64,000 nucleotides of DNA from contig NZ_FQXB01000006.1 in NCBI RefSeq assembly GCF_900129845.1, forward strand, positions 89,905 through 153,904. The letters are read 5' to 3'. Shown here one piece after another: positions 8,711 to 16,924 of this stretch. The DNA is from Cognatiyoonia sediminum (lineage in GTDB: Bacteria; Pseudomonadota; Alphaproteobacteria; Rhodobacterales; Rhodobacteraceae). Below the pieces are notes generated by a model. The model ran no database searches. It had not been told where the DNA came from and saw only the letters and a list, made by a program, of their open reading frames with translations. A program made the translations under genes and the position numbers. Each line of letters opens with the position of its first letter. The stretch's first letter is position 1.

Positions 8711-8908
8711 ATGACTAAAGACTTCATCGCAATCGCTCGCAACCGCCGCCTTGTCGCTCTGACCGAAATGAGAACACGTCAAGAAGACGGCGCATCGATC
8801 ACTAAGATCCACACATTGCCAGATTTGACGCCGACGCATGTCGATGCTGTCTTTCGCACGAAACGCAAACCACAGCCAGTTTTTGAAGCAGCGCAGCTCG
8901 CCGCCTAG
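8711..8908 (+). CDS. Tandem small basic protein, copy 3
   Basis: This 65-residue protein begins MTKDFIAIARNRRLVALTEM and carries the shared core KIHTLPDLTPTHVDAVFRT. Its leader (ATAGAACGGAGAAC) matches that of copy 2. Conservation of protein and leader, together with different spacers, points to local duplication with selection on the coding part. It is the last gene before a pair of hairpins at 9010-9075. Confidence 0.7.
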   Translation: MTKDFIAIARNRRLVALTEMRTRQEDGASITKIHTLPDLTPTHVDAVFRTKRKPQPVFEAAQLAA

Positions 8909-9009
8909 TTCAGAGAAATCTCGCGTTGGTTTTCGGACCCTTCCGGTTCCGGCATTCCTGAAAAAACGCAAAGAGTTTAGGGCACCGATTTCACACTCAC
9001 GACCCTAAC

Positions 9010-9075
9010 GCGGCTTCGGCCGCAGAGCAGGCCACCACTTAAGTTCCCTCCTCAGTGATTTTAGAGGTGGCCTGC
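9010..9075 (+). ncRNA. Two adjacent hairpins: candidate structured RNA 3' end or terminator
   Basis: The first hairpin is GCGGC-TTCG-GCCGC (9010-9023), a five-pair stem with a UUCG tetraloop. The second has perfect ten-base arms, GCAGGCCACC (9027-9036) and GGTGGCCTGC (9066-9075), around a 29-base loop containing CCCTCCTC. It is followed by AAAAGATAATAAG rather than T, so on the plus strand it is a poor intrinsic terminator. On the minus strand it could end a transcript only weakly. The exposed CCUCCU resembles an anti-Shine-Dalgarno motif seen in some alphaproteobacterial small RNAs. Alternative: a simple transcription end shared with the convergent hydrolase gene. Confidence 0.45.
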
Positions 9076-9100
9076 CAAAAGATAATAAGACTGCAAGCCC

Positions 9101-9853
9101 CTAAGGGGTATTCATGGACAAGAATGCAGCTACCGCCGCCTCAAATTCACGAGGCTTCTCCGCATGAAGCCAGTGACCTGCTTGGGGAATCTTCGCGAAT
9201 TTAGCGGCGGTAAAATTTTCCCGGATGAGGTCGCGGTATTCTGACCTGACATAATCGGAACTTGCGCCGGATAGGAAAAGGGTGGGGGCCCCGCAAGGCG
9301 CGACGTCATCCGGGAAACCTATAATTTTGTCCATCTCTGCTGCCAGAACATCCAGGTTGAAACGCCAAGATTTCGTTTCAAGATCAAAGCTTTGCACCAG
9401 AAAATCTGGAACGCCTGGTTCGAGGCCTGTCAGCTGCGATTTCGCATCGCCTCTGGTGTTCACCTTCGACATATCAACGGCACGCATAGCCTCGATCGGG
9501 CCCATTTGCGTGTGGGAATAGGCGACGGGCGCGATGTCCGCGACGATCAAGCTGACGAGCTTTTCGGGATACCGGCTTGCCATGACCATCGCGGCTTTCC
9601 CACCCATCGAATGACCGAGGAGGTGAAAAGGCGCGTCCATGACTTGCGCAAGATCTTCTGCCAAATCGTCGTAGCTATGGGTGTCGTACCACGGGCTGTG
9701 ACCGTGGTTACGCATATCGACCGCGACGACCTGTCGATCTTTTGACAGCCGTTTTGCGATCACGCCCCAATTGCGCGCAGAGCCAAATAGCCCATGCGCA
9801 ATCAAGAGCGGCGGCTTATTGGTCGGGTCCCCATGGACGATTTTATTGAGCAT
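9101..9853 (-). CDS. Alpha/beta hydrolase (YbfF-like esterase)
   Basis: The 250-residue protein has the full alpha/beta-hydrolase set: HGLFGS oxyanion region (20-25), nucleophile elbow GHSMGG (80-85, Ser82), a likely acid at Asp200 in SSDYV, and His227 in AGHWLHAE. This pattern and length match YbfF-type esterases and related acyl hydrolases, which cleave short acyl esters in the cytoplasm. The natural substrate is unknown. I start at the ATG at 9853 because the fold begins there; the frame is open 30 codons further but those overlap the promoter region of the divergent gene. Confidence 0.85.
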   Translation of the reverse strand: MLNKIVHGDPTNKPPLLIAHGLFGSARNWGVIAKRLSKDRQVVAVDMRNHGHSPWYDTHSYDDLAEDLAQVMDAPFHLLGHSMGGKAAMVMASRYPEKLVSLIVADIAPVAYSHTQMGPIEAMRAVDMSKVNTRGDAKSQLTGLEPGVPDFLVQSFDLETKSWRFNLDVLAAEMDKIIGFPDDVAPCGAPTLFLSGASSDYVRSEYRDLIRENFTAAKFAKIPQAGHWLHAEKPREFEAAVAAFLSMNTP

Positions 9854-9922
9854 CGCAGCCTCTTGGTCTTTTGCCCCTCTTACCTCTTGAGCCAAAAGGT
9901 TGCTAGCGTTAGGGGAGGGTTC

Positions 9923-10294
9923 ATGGCGGAACCTTCTATTCAAGACAAAGTGGCGTATATTAGCCTACTGATTGAAGAGCGACTGCGCTTCAAGGATGGG
10001 ACGTTAGATCGCCAGCTTTACAAAGCGGGCCCGAAGTTGCCGCGTCGGGTTCGGAAAGCCGGAAAGAAGGTCTTGGACGCGAGCAATTTGGTTGGGCATC
10101 CGAAACTGGCGCGCATGATTGATCAGCGCGAGTTCGACAAATCAGCCGCGATTGTAATCGAGCACCTTGAGAAGATTGATCCAAGGGATGAAGCCTTTGG
10201 TCGATTGTTGGTGTTTTTGGGCAAAGTGTCTTTTGTTTTGATAGCGACGTTCATTGCGGTGGTTTGGTATATGTGGGCGCAAGGGATGGTTTAG
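9923..10294 (+). CDS. Conserved hypothetical protein with C-terminal membrane anchor
   Basis: This 123-residue protein is cytoplasmic and basic through residue ~90 and ends with one hydrophobic helix (about 95-118, VFLGKVSFVLIATFIAVVWY). It therefore looks tail-anchored in the inner membrane. A strong ribosome site (GGGGAGGG) precedes the ATG at 9923. It diverges from the hydrolase gene and overlaps the convergent DUF817 gene by 44 bp at the 3' end. I do not recognise a family. Confidence 0.7.
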   Translation: MAEPSIQDKVAYISLLIEERLRFKDGTLDRQLYKAGPKLPRRVRKAGKKVLDASNLVGHPKLARMIDQREFDKSAAIVIEHLEKIDPRDEAFGRLLVFLGKVSFVLIATFIAVVWYMWAQGMV

Positions 10295-11117
10295 GGCCGC
10301 CCAACACATCGCGAAACACCAAGGTAACCGTTGCAAAGCTGACAAAGAGCAACAAATACCACGACCCCATTTTGGCAATGTTGACGGGTTCAAGAACGGA
10401 TTGTCCGGCGTAAAGCCACGTGCCGGTCCGGGTGCCGATGTTCTCAGCTAACCATAAGAAAATACTTGAGAAAAATGCAGCGACTGGCAGGGTCATCCAA
10501 TACCAATTTGTACCGATGCGAAACCAGATGCGGGTGCGGAGATAAAGAAATATTGTCAGAGCGAAGAGGACGTATCGCATGTCCGGTACGAAGTGGTGCG
10601 CGAAGAAATTGATGTAGATCACAGTGGCAAGTGCGAAATGAGCCCAAGCCGGCGGGAAGGGTGTGAAGCGCATATCAAAGAGACGGATCACGCGAGCCAT
10701 GAAGCTTCCAACGGCGGCGTACATGAAGCCGGAAAACAAAGGGACGCCGTAGACTTTGAAGAACGCGGGTTCGGGGTAGGACCAAGATCCGGCTTGCACT
10801 TTGAACACCTCCATCGCGGTGCCGGTCAGATGGAACAGAAGGATGACGCGGGCCTCTTTCCAGGTCTCCAACTTGACGGTGAGCATGGCGACTTGCAGGC
10901 TGACCGCGATCACAAGCAGCGCATCATAGCGCGCGATGATCCAGTGGGGCTCCCAGATCATCTTGGTCCCGATGATCGCGGCCAGCAAGCAGATGCCAAA
11001 CAGACAGGCCCAGCCCTGTTTGAGGATAAAGAGCGTAAGCTCAGCCACCGGGGCTGGCAGGACAGAGCGCGCTTTATCACCCAGGTGCTGCTCGATTGTG
11101 CGGGTGTCTGCCGTCAT
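10251..11117 (-). CDS. DUF817 family integral membrane protein
   Basis: The 288-residue protein has about eight hydrophobic segments and polar loops typical of DUF817. Recognisable blocks are HLTGTAMEVFKVQAGSWSYP and GVPLFSGFMYAAVGS, then FVPDMRY and GTRTGTWLYAGQ. The conserved E, H and W residues in these loops suggest a membrane enzyme or carotenoid/lipid-linked role, but no function is established for the family. It overlaps the convergent gene to the left by 44 bp, and lies just downstream of glyA's terminator on the same strand, so it is probably transcribed on its own. Confidence 0.8.
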   Translation of the reverse strand: MTADTRTIEQHLGDKARSVLPAPVAELTLFILKQGWACLFGICLLAAIIGTKMIWEPHWIIARYDALLVIAVSLQVAMLTVKLETWKEARVILLFHLTGTAMEVFKVQAGSWSYPEPAFFKVYGVPLFSGFMYAAVGSFMARVIRLFDMRFTPFPPAWAHFALATVIYINFFAHHFVPDMRYVLFALTIFLYLRTRIWFRIGTNWYWMTLPVAAFFSSIFLWLAENIGTRTGTWLYAGQSVLEPVNIAKMGSWYLLLFVSFATVTLVFRDVLGGPKPSLAPTYTKPPQ

Positions 11118-11128
11118 AAGACGACATT

Positions 11129-11159
11129 AAAAAACCCGCCGTGCAGAGCGCGCGGCGGG
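11129..11159 (-). terminator. Intrinsic terminator of glyA
   Basis: Read on the minus strand, CCCGCCG (11153-11159) pairs with CGGCGGG (11135-11141) and is followed by six T (11134-11129). It begins 25 bp after the glyA stop codon, a textbook Rho-independent terminator. Confidence 0.85.
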
Positions 11160-11184
11160 ATTGTGCAGAATTTGGTGGTGAGGC

Positions 11185-12480
11185 TTAAAGATTTGGATAG
11201 ATTGGGAATTTATCGCAAAGCGCTTCTACTTCAGCGCGGACCTTTGCCTCGACCTCGGCGTTGCCGTCTTCGCCGTTGGCGGCGAGGCCGTCGACAACTT
11301 CAACGATCCAGTCAGCCACTTGGCGGAATTCCACTTCCGTGAAGCCGCGAGTGGTGCCAGCCGGTGTGCCAAGGCGAACGCCGGAAGTGACCATCGGCTT
11401 TTCTGGGTCAAACGGGATGCCGTTTTTGTTGCAGGTGATGTGGGCGCGGCCCAGAGCAACCTCGGTCGCGTTGCCTTTTACGCCTTTCGGGCGCAGATCG
11501 ACGAGCATCAGGTGGCTGTCGGTGCCGCCGGAGACGATGTCGAGGCCGCCTTTCATCAGCTGATCCGCCAGCGCTTGCGCGTTCTTCACGACCTGCTCTT
11601 GATAGACTCTGAACTCGGGACGCAGGGCCTCGCCAAAGGCCACTGCTTTACCGGCGATGACGTGCATCAGAGGGCCACCTTGGATGCCGGGGAAGATCGC
11701 AGAGTTGCACTTTTTTGCGATTGCTTCATCGTTGGTGACGATCATGCCGCCGCGTGGACCGCGCAATGTCTTATGCGTTGTGGTCGTTGCCACATGTGCA
11801 TGCGGGAACGGGGAAGGGTAGAGGCCAGCAGCCACCAGACCGGCGAAATGTGCCATGTCTACAAGGAGATAAGCGCCGACGCTGTCAGCGATTTCACGCA
11901 TGCGGGCAAAGTCGATGATGCGCGGGATGGCAGAGCCGCCAGCGATGATCATCTTTGGTTGATGCTCAGTTGCCAGTTCTTGCACCTGCTCATAATCCAA
12001 CAAACTGTCTTGTTGACGCACACCGTACTGAACCGCCTTGAACCACTTGCCAGATTGGTTTGGTTTCGCGCCGTGTGTCAGGTGTCCGCCTGCGTCGAGG
12101 GACATGCCAAGGATCGTATCGCCGGGCTGAAGCAGAGCTTGAAACACGCCTTGGTTTGCTTGGGAGCCGGAGTTCGGCTGAACGTTGGCGTATTCGCAGC
12201 CGAAGAGCTGCTTGGCGCGGTCGATGGCGAGGTTTTCCGCGATGTCGACGTATTGGCATCCGCCATAGTAGCGACGGCCGGGGTAACCTTCGGCGTATTT
12301 GTTCGTCATCACGCCGCCTTGGGCTTCCATAACAGCAGCGGAGACGATGTTCTCTGACGCGATCAACTCGATCTCTTTACGCTGGCGGCCGAGCTCGGAC
12401 TGCATTGCAGCATGGATTTCTGGATCACGGGTGGCGAGGGCTTCGGTGAAAAAACCTGAATCTTTGACGGTGGCGTTCAT
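11185..12480 (-). CDS. glyA: Serine hydroxymethyltransferase
   Basis: GlyA converts serine and tetrahydrofolate to glycine and methylene-tetrahydrofolate, using pyridoxal phosphate in the cytoplasm. The 431-residue length is normal. The cofactor-lysine motif [13 protein letters not shown] lies at 233-245 with the Schiff-base lysine at 237. [11 protein letters not shown] (37-47) and [13 protein letters not shown] (62-74) are diagnostic. GGAAGGA 9 bases before the ATG at 12480 supports this start over one seven codons upstream. It diverges from nadK and ends in a strong terminator. Confidence 0.97.
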   Translation of the reverse strand: MNATVKDSGFFTEALATRDPEIHAAMQSELGRQRKEIELIASENIVSAAVMEAQGGVMTNKYAEGYPGRRYYGGCQYVDIAENLAIDRAKQLFGCEYANVQPNSGSQANQGVFQALLQPGDTILGMSLDAGGHLTHGAKPNQSGKWFKAVQYGVRQQDSLLDYEQVQELATEHQPKMIIAGGSAIPRIIDFARMREIADSVGAYLLVDMAHFAGLVAAGLYPSPFPHAHVATTTTHKTLRGPRGGMIVTNDEAIAKKCNSAIFPGIQGGPLMHVIAGKAVAFGEALRPEFRVYQEQVVKNAQALADQLMKGGLDIVSGGTDSHLMLVDLRPKGVKGNATEVALGRAHITCNKNGIPFDPEKPMVTSGVRLGTPAGTTRGFTEVEFRQVADWIVEVVDGLAANGEDGNAEVEAKVRAEVEALCDKFPIYPNL

Positions 12481-12520
12481 TGGGAATCCTTCCGGAGGCA
12501 TGAATTTAGCGCCTCATACA

Positions 12521-12555
12521 GGACGTTTCCGATAGGAAAAAGTGACAAAACGTCC
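12521..12555. promoter_or_regulatory. Inverted repeat between glyA and nadK
   Basis: GGACGTTT (12521-12528) and AAACGTCC (12548-12555) are perfect inverted arms 19 bases apart, located 40-75 bp upstream of glyA. They could be an operator for glyA or a leader hairpin. No riboswitch core is visible. Confidence 0.35.
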
Positions 12556-12656
12556 ATGATGATCATGAGTCCGACATGAGATCGCTAACATTGGCGACTT
12601 GTGTTTCCTTTTGGTTCATTGGACAACGAAATAGAACGGCGGAAGGGTTTTGGAAT

Positions 12657-13421
12657 ATGTCGGCGCCTAAAATTGCATTCGTGGCTAGCGAGGTGCCTAT
12701 TGCGCAGAAGGCGCAGAAGGCGCTGGCGGGACGCTATGGGGATGTTGCGCCGCGTGATGCTGATGTGATCGTGGCCTTGGGCGGCGATGGTTTTATGCTG
12801 CAAACCCTTCATGCGACGCAGGATAATCCGGCGGCGGTCTATGGGATGAACCGCGGAACGGTCGGGTTCTTGATGAACGAATATTCCGAAGATGATCTGT
12901 TAGAACGTCTGGCGGAGGCAGAAGAAGAGATCATCAATCCACTCCGGATGACAGCACTGTGTGTCGACGGGTCCATGCACGAGGCCTTGGCGATCAATGA
13001 GGTTAGCCTTTTGCGCGCCGGTCCGCAGGCTGCGAAGTTGCGGATCACGGTGGATGGCAAACTGCGGATGGATGAGCTTGTGTGCGATGGCGCTTTGGTG
13101 GCGACGCCTGCTGGATCGACGGCCTATAACTACTCTGCACACGGGCCAATTTTGCCGATTGGGTCGGATGTTTTGGCGCTAACCGCGATGTCGGCGTTCC
13201 GGCCGCGCCGGTGGCGGGGGGCGTTGCTGCCAAAACGGGCTGTTGTTCGATTTGATGTCAGAAACCCCGAAAAACGTCCTGTGATGGCCGACGCAGATGG
13301 GAAATCTGTGAGAGACGTGGCGAGTGTTGAGATCCGCTCAGAGCCGGATGTGGCGCATAAGATCTTGTTTGACCCGGGGCATGGGTTGGAGGAGCGGCTT
13401 ATTCGGGAGCAGTTTGTTTGA
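12657..13421 (+). CDS. nadK: NAD kinase
   Basis: NadK phosphorylates NAD to NADP with ATP. The 254-residue protein has the catalytic GGDGFML motif at 42-48. It also carries the conserved [10 protein letters not shown] and the glycine-rich [15 protein letters not shown], both family signatures. The ATG at 12657 starts directly at the conserved [11 protein letters not shown] strand; an in-frame start 27 codons upstream falls in the promoter region shared with glyA. The gene is divergent from glyA and convergent with the CIA30-like gene, with hairpins between them. Confidence 0.95.
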   Translation: MSAPKIAFVASEVPIAQKAQKALAGRYGDVAPRDADVIVALGGDGFMLQTLHATQDNPAAVYGMNRGTVGFLMNEYSEDDLLERLAEAEEEIINPLRMTALCVDGSMHEALAINEVSLLRAGPQAAKLRITVDGKLRMDELVCDGALVATPAGSTAYNYSAHGPILPIGSDVLALTAMSAFRPRRWRGALLPKRAVVRFDVRNPEKRPVMADADGKSVRDVASVEIRSEPDVAHKILFDPGHGLEERLIREQFV

Positions 13422-13427
13422 CTGTTT

Positions 13428-13477
13428 TGCCCGGCTTTGCCGGGCAGCGCCCGGATCTCCCCCCGAGGGGAGGGCGC
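13428..13477. terminator. Hairpin pair between convergent nadK and CIA30-like genes
   Basis: TGCCCGG (13428-13434) pairs with CCGGGCA (13440-13446). Next to it, GCGCCC (13447-13452) pairs with GGGCGC (13472-13477), with an inner CTCCCC/GGGGAG stem partly overlapping. Both lie right after the nadK stop and before the stop of the opposing gene, so they probably end transcription from both sides. No strong T tract is present. Confidence 0.5.
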
Positions 13478-13513
13478 TTCACGCCCACCCCTGAGGTCCG
13501 AATGCTACACTTG

Positions 13514-14059
13514 TTAGGAAGATGGACTAATCACTTCAACCCGCTTCACGTCCAATTCCGCCGTGTAATCCGCGCCATAGGCGACGATGCCGAGGCTGAC
13601 GATTTGGGATGGGTCGAAGGTGGCGGGGAGGCCGCCTTGAGGTTTGAAGTCGGACCAGTTGAGGGAAACTGTCTCCCACTCCGGTGCGGCTTCAAAACTT
13701 GTGGCGTAATATTGCCATGGCCTGCGGGAATTGGCGGGGCGGAGGTGGACGTAGTAGCGTTCGCCATTGCCGCGTGCGGTTAGGGACAGGCCGGAGGATG
13801 TGTCCGGCAGCGGTACAGTTAACTGCCGTCTGATTTGGATAAAACCGCCGTTATTGGCGGTGCTGACCTCGCCCGCCAAACGGGCAAAGGTTGTGTCACC
13901 CTCTTGCATGAACGCCGCACCACCGTCGGAGACGCCGCCCATCACACGGTCGCTGACATAAGACCAACCTGCCGCGTCACCGTCGGTAAAATCCTCTAAT
14001 ATCATAGAGTTCGCCCATGTTGCGCTGGCGCTGAGCCAGAGTGCTGCTATCCATCTCAT
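13514..14059 (-). CDS. CIA30-family protein with signal peptide
   Basis: The 181-residue protein opens with a signal peptide (about 1-17, cleaved near TWA/NS). The rest is a CIA30-like galactose-binding beta-sandwich, marked by DRVMGGVSDGGAAF and by RYYVHLRPANSRRPWQYY. In mitochondria the family (NDUFAF1) helps assemble complex I. Bacterial members are exported and of unknown role, possibly carbohydrate or protein binding. It lies 25 bp downstream of the 2OG oxygenase gene on the same strand, so co-transcription with that gene and prpE is likely. Confidence 0.8.
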   Translation of the reverse strand: MRWIAALWLSASATWANSMILEDFTDGDAAGWSYVSDRVMGGVSDGGAAFMQEGDTTFARLAGEVSTANNGGFIQIRRQLTVPLPDTSSGLSLTARGNGERYYVHLRPANSRRPWQYYATSFEAAPEWETVSLNWSDFKPQGGLPATFDPSQIVSLGIVAYGADYTAELDVKRVEVISPSS

Positions 14060-14084
14060 ACCCGAGAGGTAGCGCGAGCGCGTG

Positions 14085-14864
14085 TTACGACAAGCGGCCG
14101 TAGAAGGTCATGCGGGCGCTTTCAGACAGCTCGATCCCCGGTTCGGAGTTGTAAGCGAGCACGGCGAGCATCCGCGTGCGATCGCTTTCATTGGGCGAGA
14201 CGCGATGGATGGAGTTGCGCCCACGAAACAAGACGAGATCGCCTGCGTTCATGGAGAGGACGTCGGGCGTCGTTCGGCCGTCGAGCAGGGCGGTAACGCC
14301 CTCGTAGTTCATCTCTCCCGCATCTGCGTCGCGCAGGTTTTTGATGTATTCGAACGCGCTTCCTGCGTCGGGTTTCTGGATCAGCAGGGTGATCGCGAAA
14401 GAGGAATTGTCGAAATGCCAGCCCAGCTCTTGCCCCCGTTTGGCGTAGTGGATGTTGATGGAGGAGAGCGTGTCGGCGTACGGATGCAGCTCCGGCTGAC
14501 CGACGGTGCCTTTGATGAAACTGCGAAAATCGGCATCGTCATAAAGCGCACGCAGGGGGCTGTCTGTCGCGATGATGTCATCGCAGATGCAGCCCTTGGA
14601 GGAGACGACCTGCCGATTGGCGGCATGACTGTCCGGAAAGTCTGGATTGTGCGGAGTGAGGTAGATCGAGTGGTTTTGGGCGCAGAAATAGGCCTTGTCC
14701 TGACCCGCTTCGGCCTCTGCCTGCATGGCGATCAAGGCCTCCGTTCGGATCAGATTGGGGAGAACGAGGACGCCCTCGCGATCCAACTGCTCGGCGCAAG
14801 TGGCGATAAAGCTCTGATCGGTGAGCGGGTGGGCCTTCAGATTGACAATATCGCTCAGCTGCAT
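14085..14864 (-). CDS. 2-oxoglutarate/Fe(II)-dependent oxygenase
   Basis: This 259-residue cytoplasmic protein shows the facial triad of the family: H150-x-D152 in GWHFDNSSF, and H220 in GRNSIHRVSP with R229/R231 as 2-oxoglutarate binders. The sequence around it (NIHYAKRGQELGWHFDNSS and MNAGDLVLFRGRNSIHR) resembles the group that includes HalD/ArpA-like hydroxylases. The acidic iron ligand is present, so hydroxylation rather than halogenation is expected. The substrate is unknown. The gene starts 2 bp after the prpE stop, showing operon membership. Confidence 0.8.
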   Translation of the reverse strand: MQLSDIVNLKAHPLTDQSFIATCAEQLDREGVLVLPNLIRTEALIAMQAEAEAGQDKAYFCAQNHSIYLTPHNPDFPDSHAANRQVVSSKGCICDDIIATDSPLRALYDDADFRSFIKGTVGQPELHPYADTLSSINIHYAKRGQELGWHFDNSSFAITLLIQKPDAGSAFEYIKNLRDADAGEMNYEGVTALLDGRTTPDVLSMNAGDLVLFRGRNSIHRVSPNESDRTRMLAVLAYNSEPGIELSESARMTFYGRLS

Positions 14865-14866
14865 TG

Positions 14867-16762
14867 CTAACCTTTTGCGTAACCCATTGGTATCAATGCG
14901 TCTTTGATCTCATCAAGGATGGCGGGATCGTCGATGGTGGCGGGCATCTTATAATCTTCGCTATCGGCGATTTTGACCATCGTGGCGCGGAGGATTTTGC
15001 CGGAGCGGGTCTTTGGCAGGCGGTCGACGATGGTAACGAGTTTGAAGGCTGCGACTGGTCCGATCTTATCGCGCATCAGTTTGATGCAGTCTTGTTTGAT
15101 CTGCTCGTCGGAGGTTTCGGTACCCTTGTTGGTGCAGAGGAAGCCCATTGGCAGTTGGCCTTTGAGCTCATCCGTCACGCCGATGACCGCACATTCGGCG
15201 ACATCGGGATGGCCGGCGAGGACTTCTTCCATCGCACCTGTCGAGAGGCGGTGGCCCGCGACGTTGATGACGTCATCGGTGCGGGCCATGATGTAGATAT
15301 AGCCGTCTTCATCCTTGTAGCCCGCGTCGCCGGTTTCATAATAACCGGGGAAGGTGGTGAGGTAGCTTTTCTTGAAGCGCTCTTCTGCGTTCCAGAGCGT
15401 GGGCAAGGTGCCGGGGGCGAGGGGCAGTTTGATCGCAATCGCGCCAAGCTCGCCCGCAGGCATTGGGTTGCCGCCTTCATCGAGGATGTCGATTTGAAAG
15501 CCGGGGAGGGCGACGGTGGGCGAGCCGATTTTTACGGGGAGCGGTTCGATGCCTGCCGGATTGCCGATCATCGCAAAGCCGGATTCTGTTTGCCACCAGT
15601 GGTCATAGACTGGAACGCCCATCGTGCTTTGCGCCCATTCAATGGTGTCGGGGTCGGCACGTTCTCCGGCAAGGTAGAGCGCGCGGAGGCCGGAGATGTC
15701 GTATTTCTTAATCTCTTCGCCGGTCGGGTCTTCGCGTTTGATGGCGCGGAAGGCGGTGGGCGCGGTGAAGAAGCTGCGCACATTGTGTTCGGCGATGACG
15801 CGCCAGAAGGTGCCTGCGTCCGGGGTGCCGATGGGCTTGCCCTCGAAGACCACCGTCGTGTTGCCGTGGATCAGAGGCGCGTAGCAGATATAGCTGTGGC
15901 CGACGACCCAGCCCACGTCAGACGCTGCCCAAAAGACATCGCCGGGATCGCATTGGTAGATGTTTTTCATCGTCCAATTCAGGGCAACAAGGTGGCCGGC
16001 TGTCGGGCGGACGACGCCTTTGGGTTGGCCGGTGGTGCCTGAGGTGTAGAGGATATAGGCGGGGTGGTCGCCCTTGACGGGGATACAGGGGGCAGGCTCG
16101 ACCCCCTTCTGCACCTCATGCCAATCGACATCGCGCGCAGTGAGGTCGGCGCGGCATTCATCCCGTTGGAAAATAACGCAAAAATCGGGTTTGTGGCTAG
16201 CAAGATCGATGGCGCCGTCGAGGAGGGGTTTGTATTCGACGATGCGGCCCGGCTCGATCCCGCAGGAGCCGGCGATGATGGCCTTTGGGGTGGCATCATC
16301 GATCCGGACGGCGAGTTCATTGGCCGCAAAGCCGCCGAAGACAACGGAGTGGATTGCGCCGATGCGCGCGCAGGCGAGCATGGCGGTCACCGCCTCTGGC
16401 ACCATCGGCATATAGATGATCACGCGGTCGCCTGTTTCCACGCCTTTCGCCAAAAGGGCGCCAGCCAAGCTGGCGACATCATCCTTGAGCTGGGCATAGG
16501 TGATCGTGCGTTTGGTGTCGGTGACTGGGCTGTCGTAGAGGATCGCCGCCTGATCCCCGCGCCCATTTTCAACGTGGCGGTCAACGGCGTTGTAGCAGGT
16601 ATTGACCTCGGCATCGGTGAACCAGCGGTAGAGGGGCGCGTTGCTGTCATCGAGCGCTTTGCTGGGTGGTTTGACCCAATCGATCGTTTCAGCCTGTTCG
16701 AGCCAGAAGGCTTCAGGATCGTTGGCCGCCCGATCATAAACGTCTTGATAGCGCATCTTCAT
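14867..16762 (-). CDS. prpE: Propionate-CoA ligase
   Basis: PrpE activates propionate to propionyl-CoA via an acyl-adenylate. The 631-residue protein has the AMP-binding P-loop TSGTTGQPKG at 240-249, the DHWWQTESG motif, the YETGDAGYKDEDGY hinge and the C-terminal catalytic lysine in PKTRSGKILR. The DVGWVVGHSYICYAPL block is typical of PrpE as distinct from Acs. The ribosome site AAGGAGG lies 7 bases before the ATG at 16762. It heads an operon with the oxygenase and the CIA30-like gene; nothing in the known propionate pathway explains those partners. Confidence 0.9.
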   Translation of the reverse strand: MKMRYQDVYDRAANDPEAFWLEQAETIDWVKPPSKALDDSNAPLYRWFTDAEVNTCYNAVDRHVENGRGDQAAILYDSPVTDTKRTITYAQLKDDVASLAGALLAKGVETGDRVIIYMPMVPEAVTAMLACARIGAIHSVVFGGFAANELAVRIDDATPKAIIAGSCGIEPGRIVEYKPLLDGAIDLASHKPDFCVIFQRDECRADLTARDVDWHEVQKGVEPAPCIPVKGDHPAYILYTSGTTGQPKGVVRPTAGHLVALNWTMKNIYQCDPGDVFWAASDVGWVVGHSYICYAPLIHGNTTVVFEGKPIGTPDAGTFWRVIAEHNVRSFFTAPTAFRAIKREDPTGEEIKKYDISGLRALYLAGERADPDTIEWAQSTMGVPVYDHWWQTESGFAMIGNPAGIEPLPVKIGSPTVALPGFQIDILDEGGNPMPAGELGAIAIKLPLAPGTLPTLWNAEERFKKSYLTTFPGYYETGDAGYKDEDGYIYIMARTDDVINVAGHRLSTGAMEEVLAGHPDVAECAVIGVTDELKGQLPMGFLCTNKGTETSDEQIKQDCIKLMRDKIGPVAAFKLVTIVDRLPKTRSGKILRATMVKIADSEDYKMPATIDDPAILDEIKDALIPMGYAKG

Positions 16763-16892
16763 GGTCCTCCTTCCACGTCTTAGCCAATTGGTAGGCGGGT
16801 CGGTGAAGGGGGGCAAGATTTATATGTATGACATTTGCAGGCGGTGTAAATTTCTTTGCTCAGCCTGCGGCTGACTGGAGGCGCTGCCTTCA

Positions 16893-16923
16893 GACCTCCG
16901 AGGTATTTTGGGCAAGAGGAAGA
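16893..16923. repeat. Dispersed intergenic repeat, copy A
   Basis: The stretch GACCTCCGAGGTATTTTGGG followed by CAAGAGGAAG matches a second copy at 56755-56788 in outline (CTCC, GAGGTATTT, CAA, AGAGAA). Both start with a short inverted CCTC/GAGG stem. Such elements occur repeatedly between genes in roseobacter genomes. Its role is unknown; position after maeB allows a terminator-like function. Confidence 0.45.
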
Positions 16924-16924
16924 G

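Noticed and set aside
11320..12357. Plus-strand open frame of 345 codons opposite glyA
   Set aside because: Antisense shadow of glyA.
12481..12656. Glycine or other riboswitch upstream of glyA
   Set aside because: Only a simple inverted repeat is present; no paired aptamer core is visible.
14864..16042. Long plus-strand open frame of 392 codons opposite prpE
   Set aside because: It is an antisense shadow of the well-supported prpE gene, caused by high third-position GC; its translation has no family pattern.
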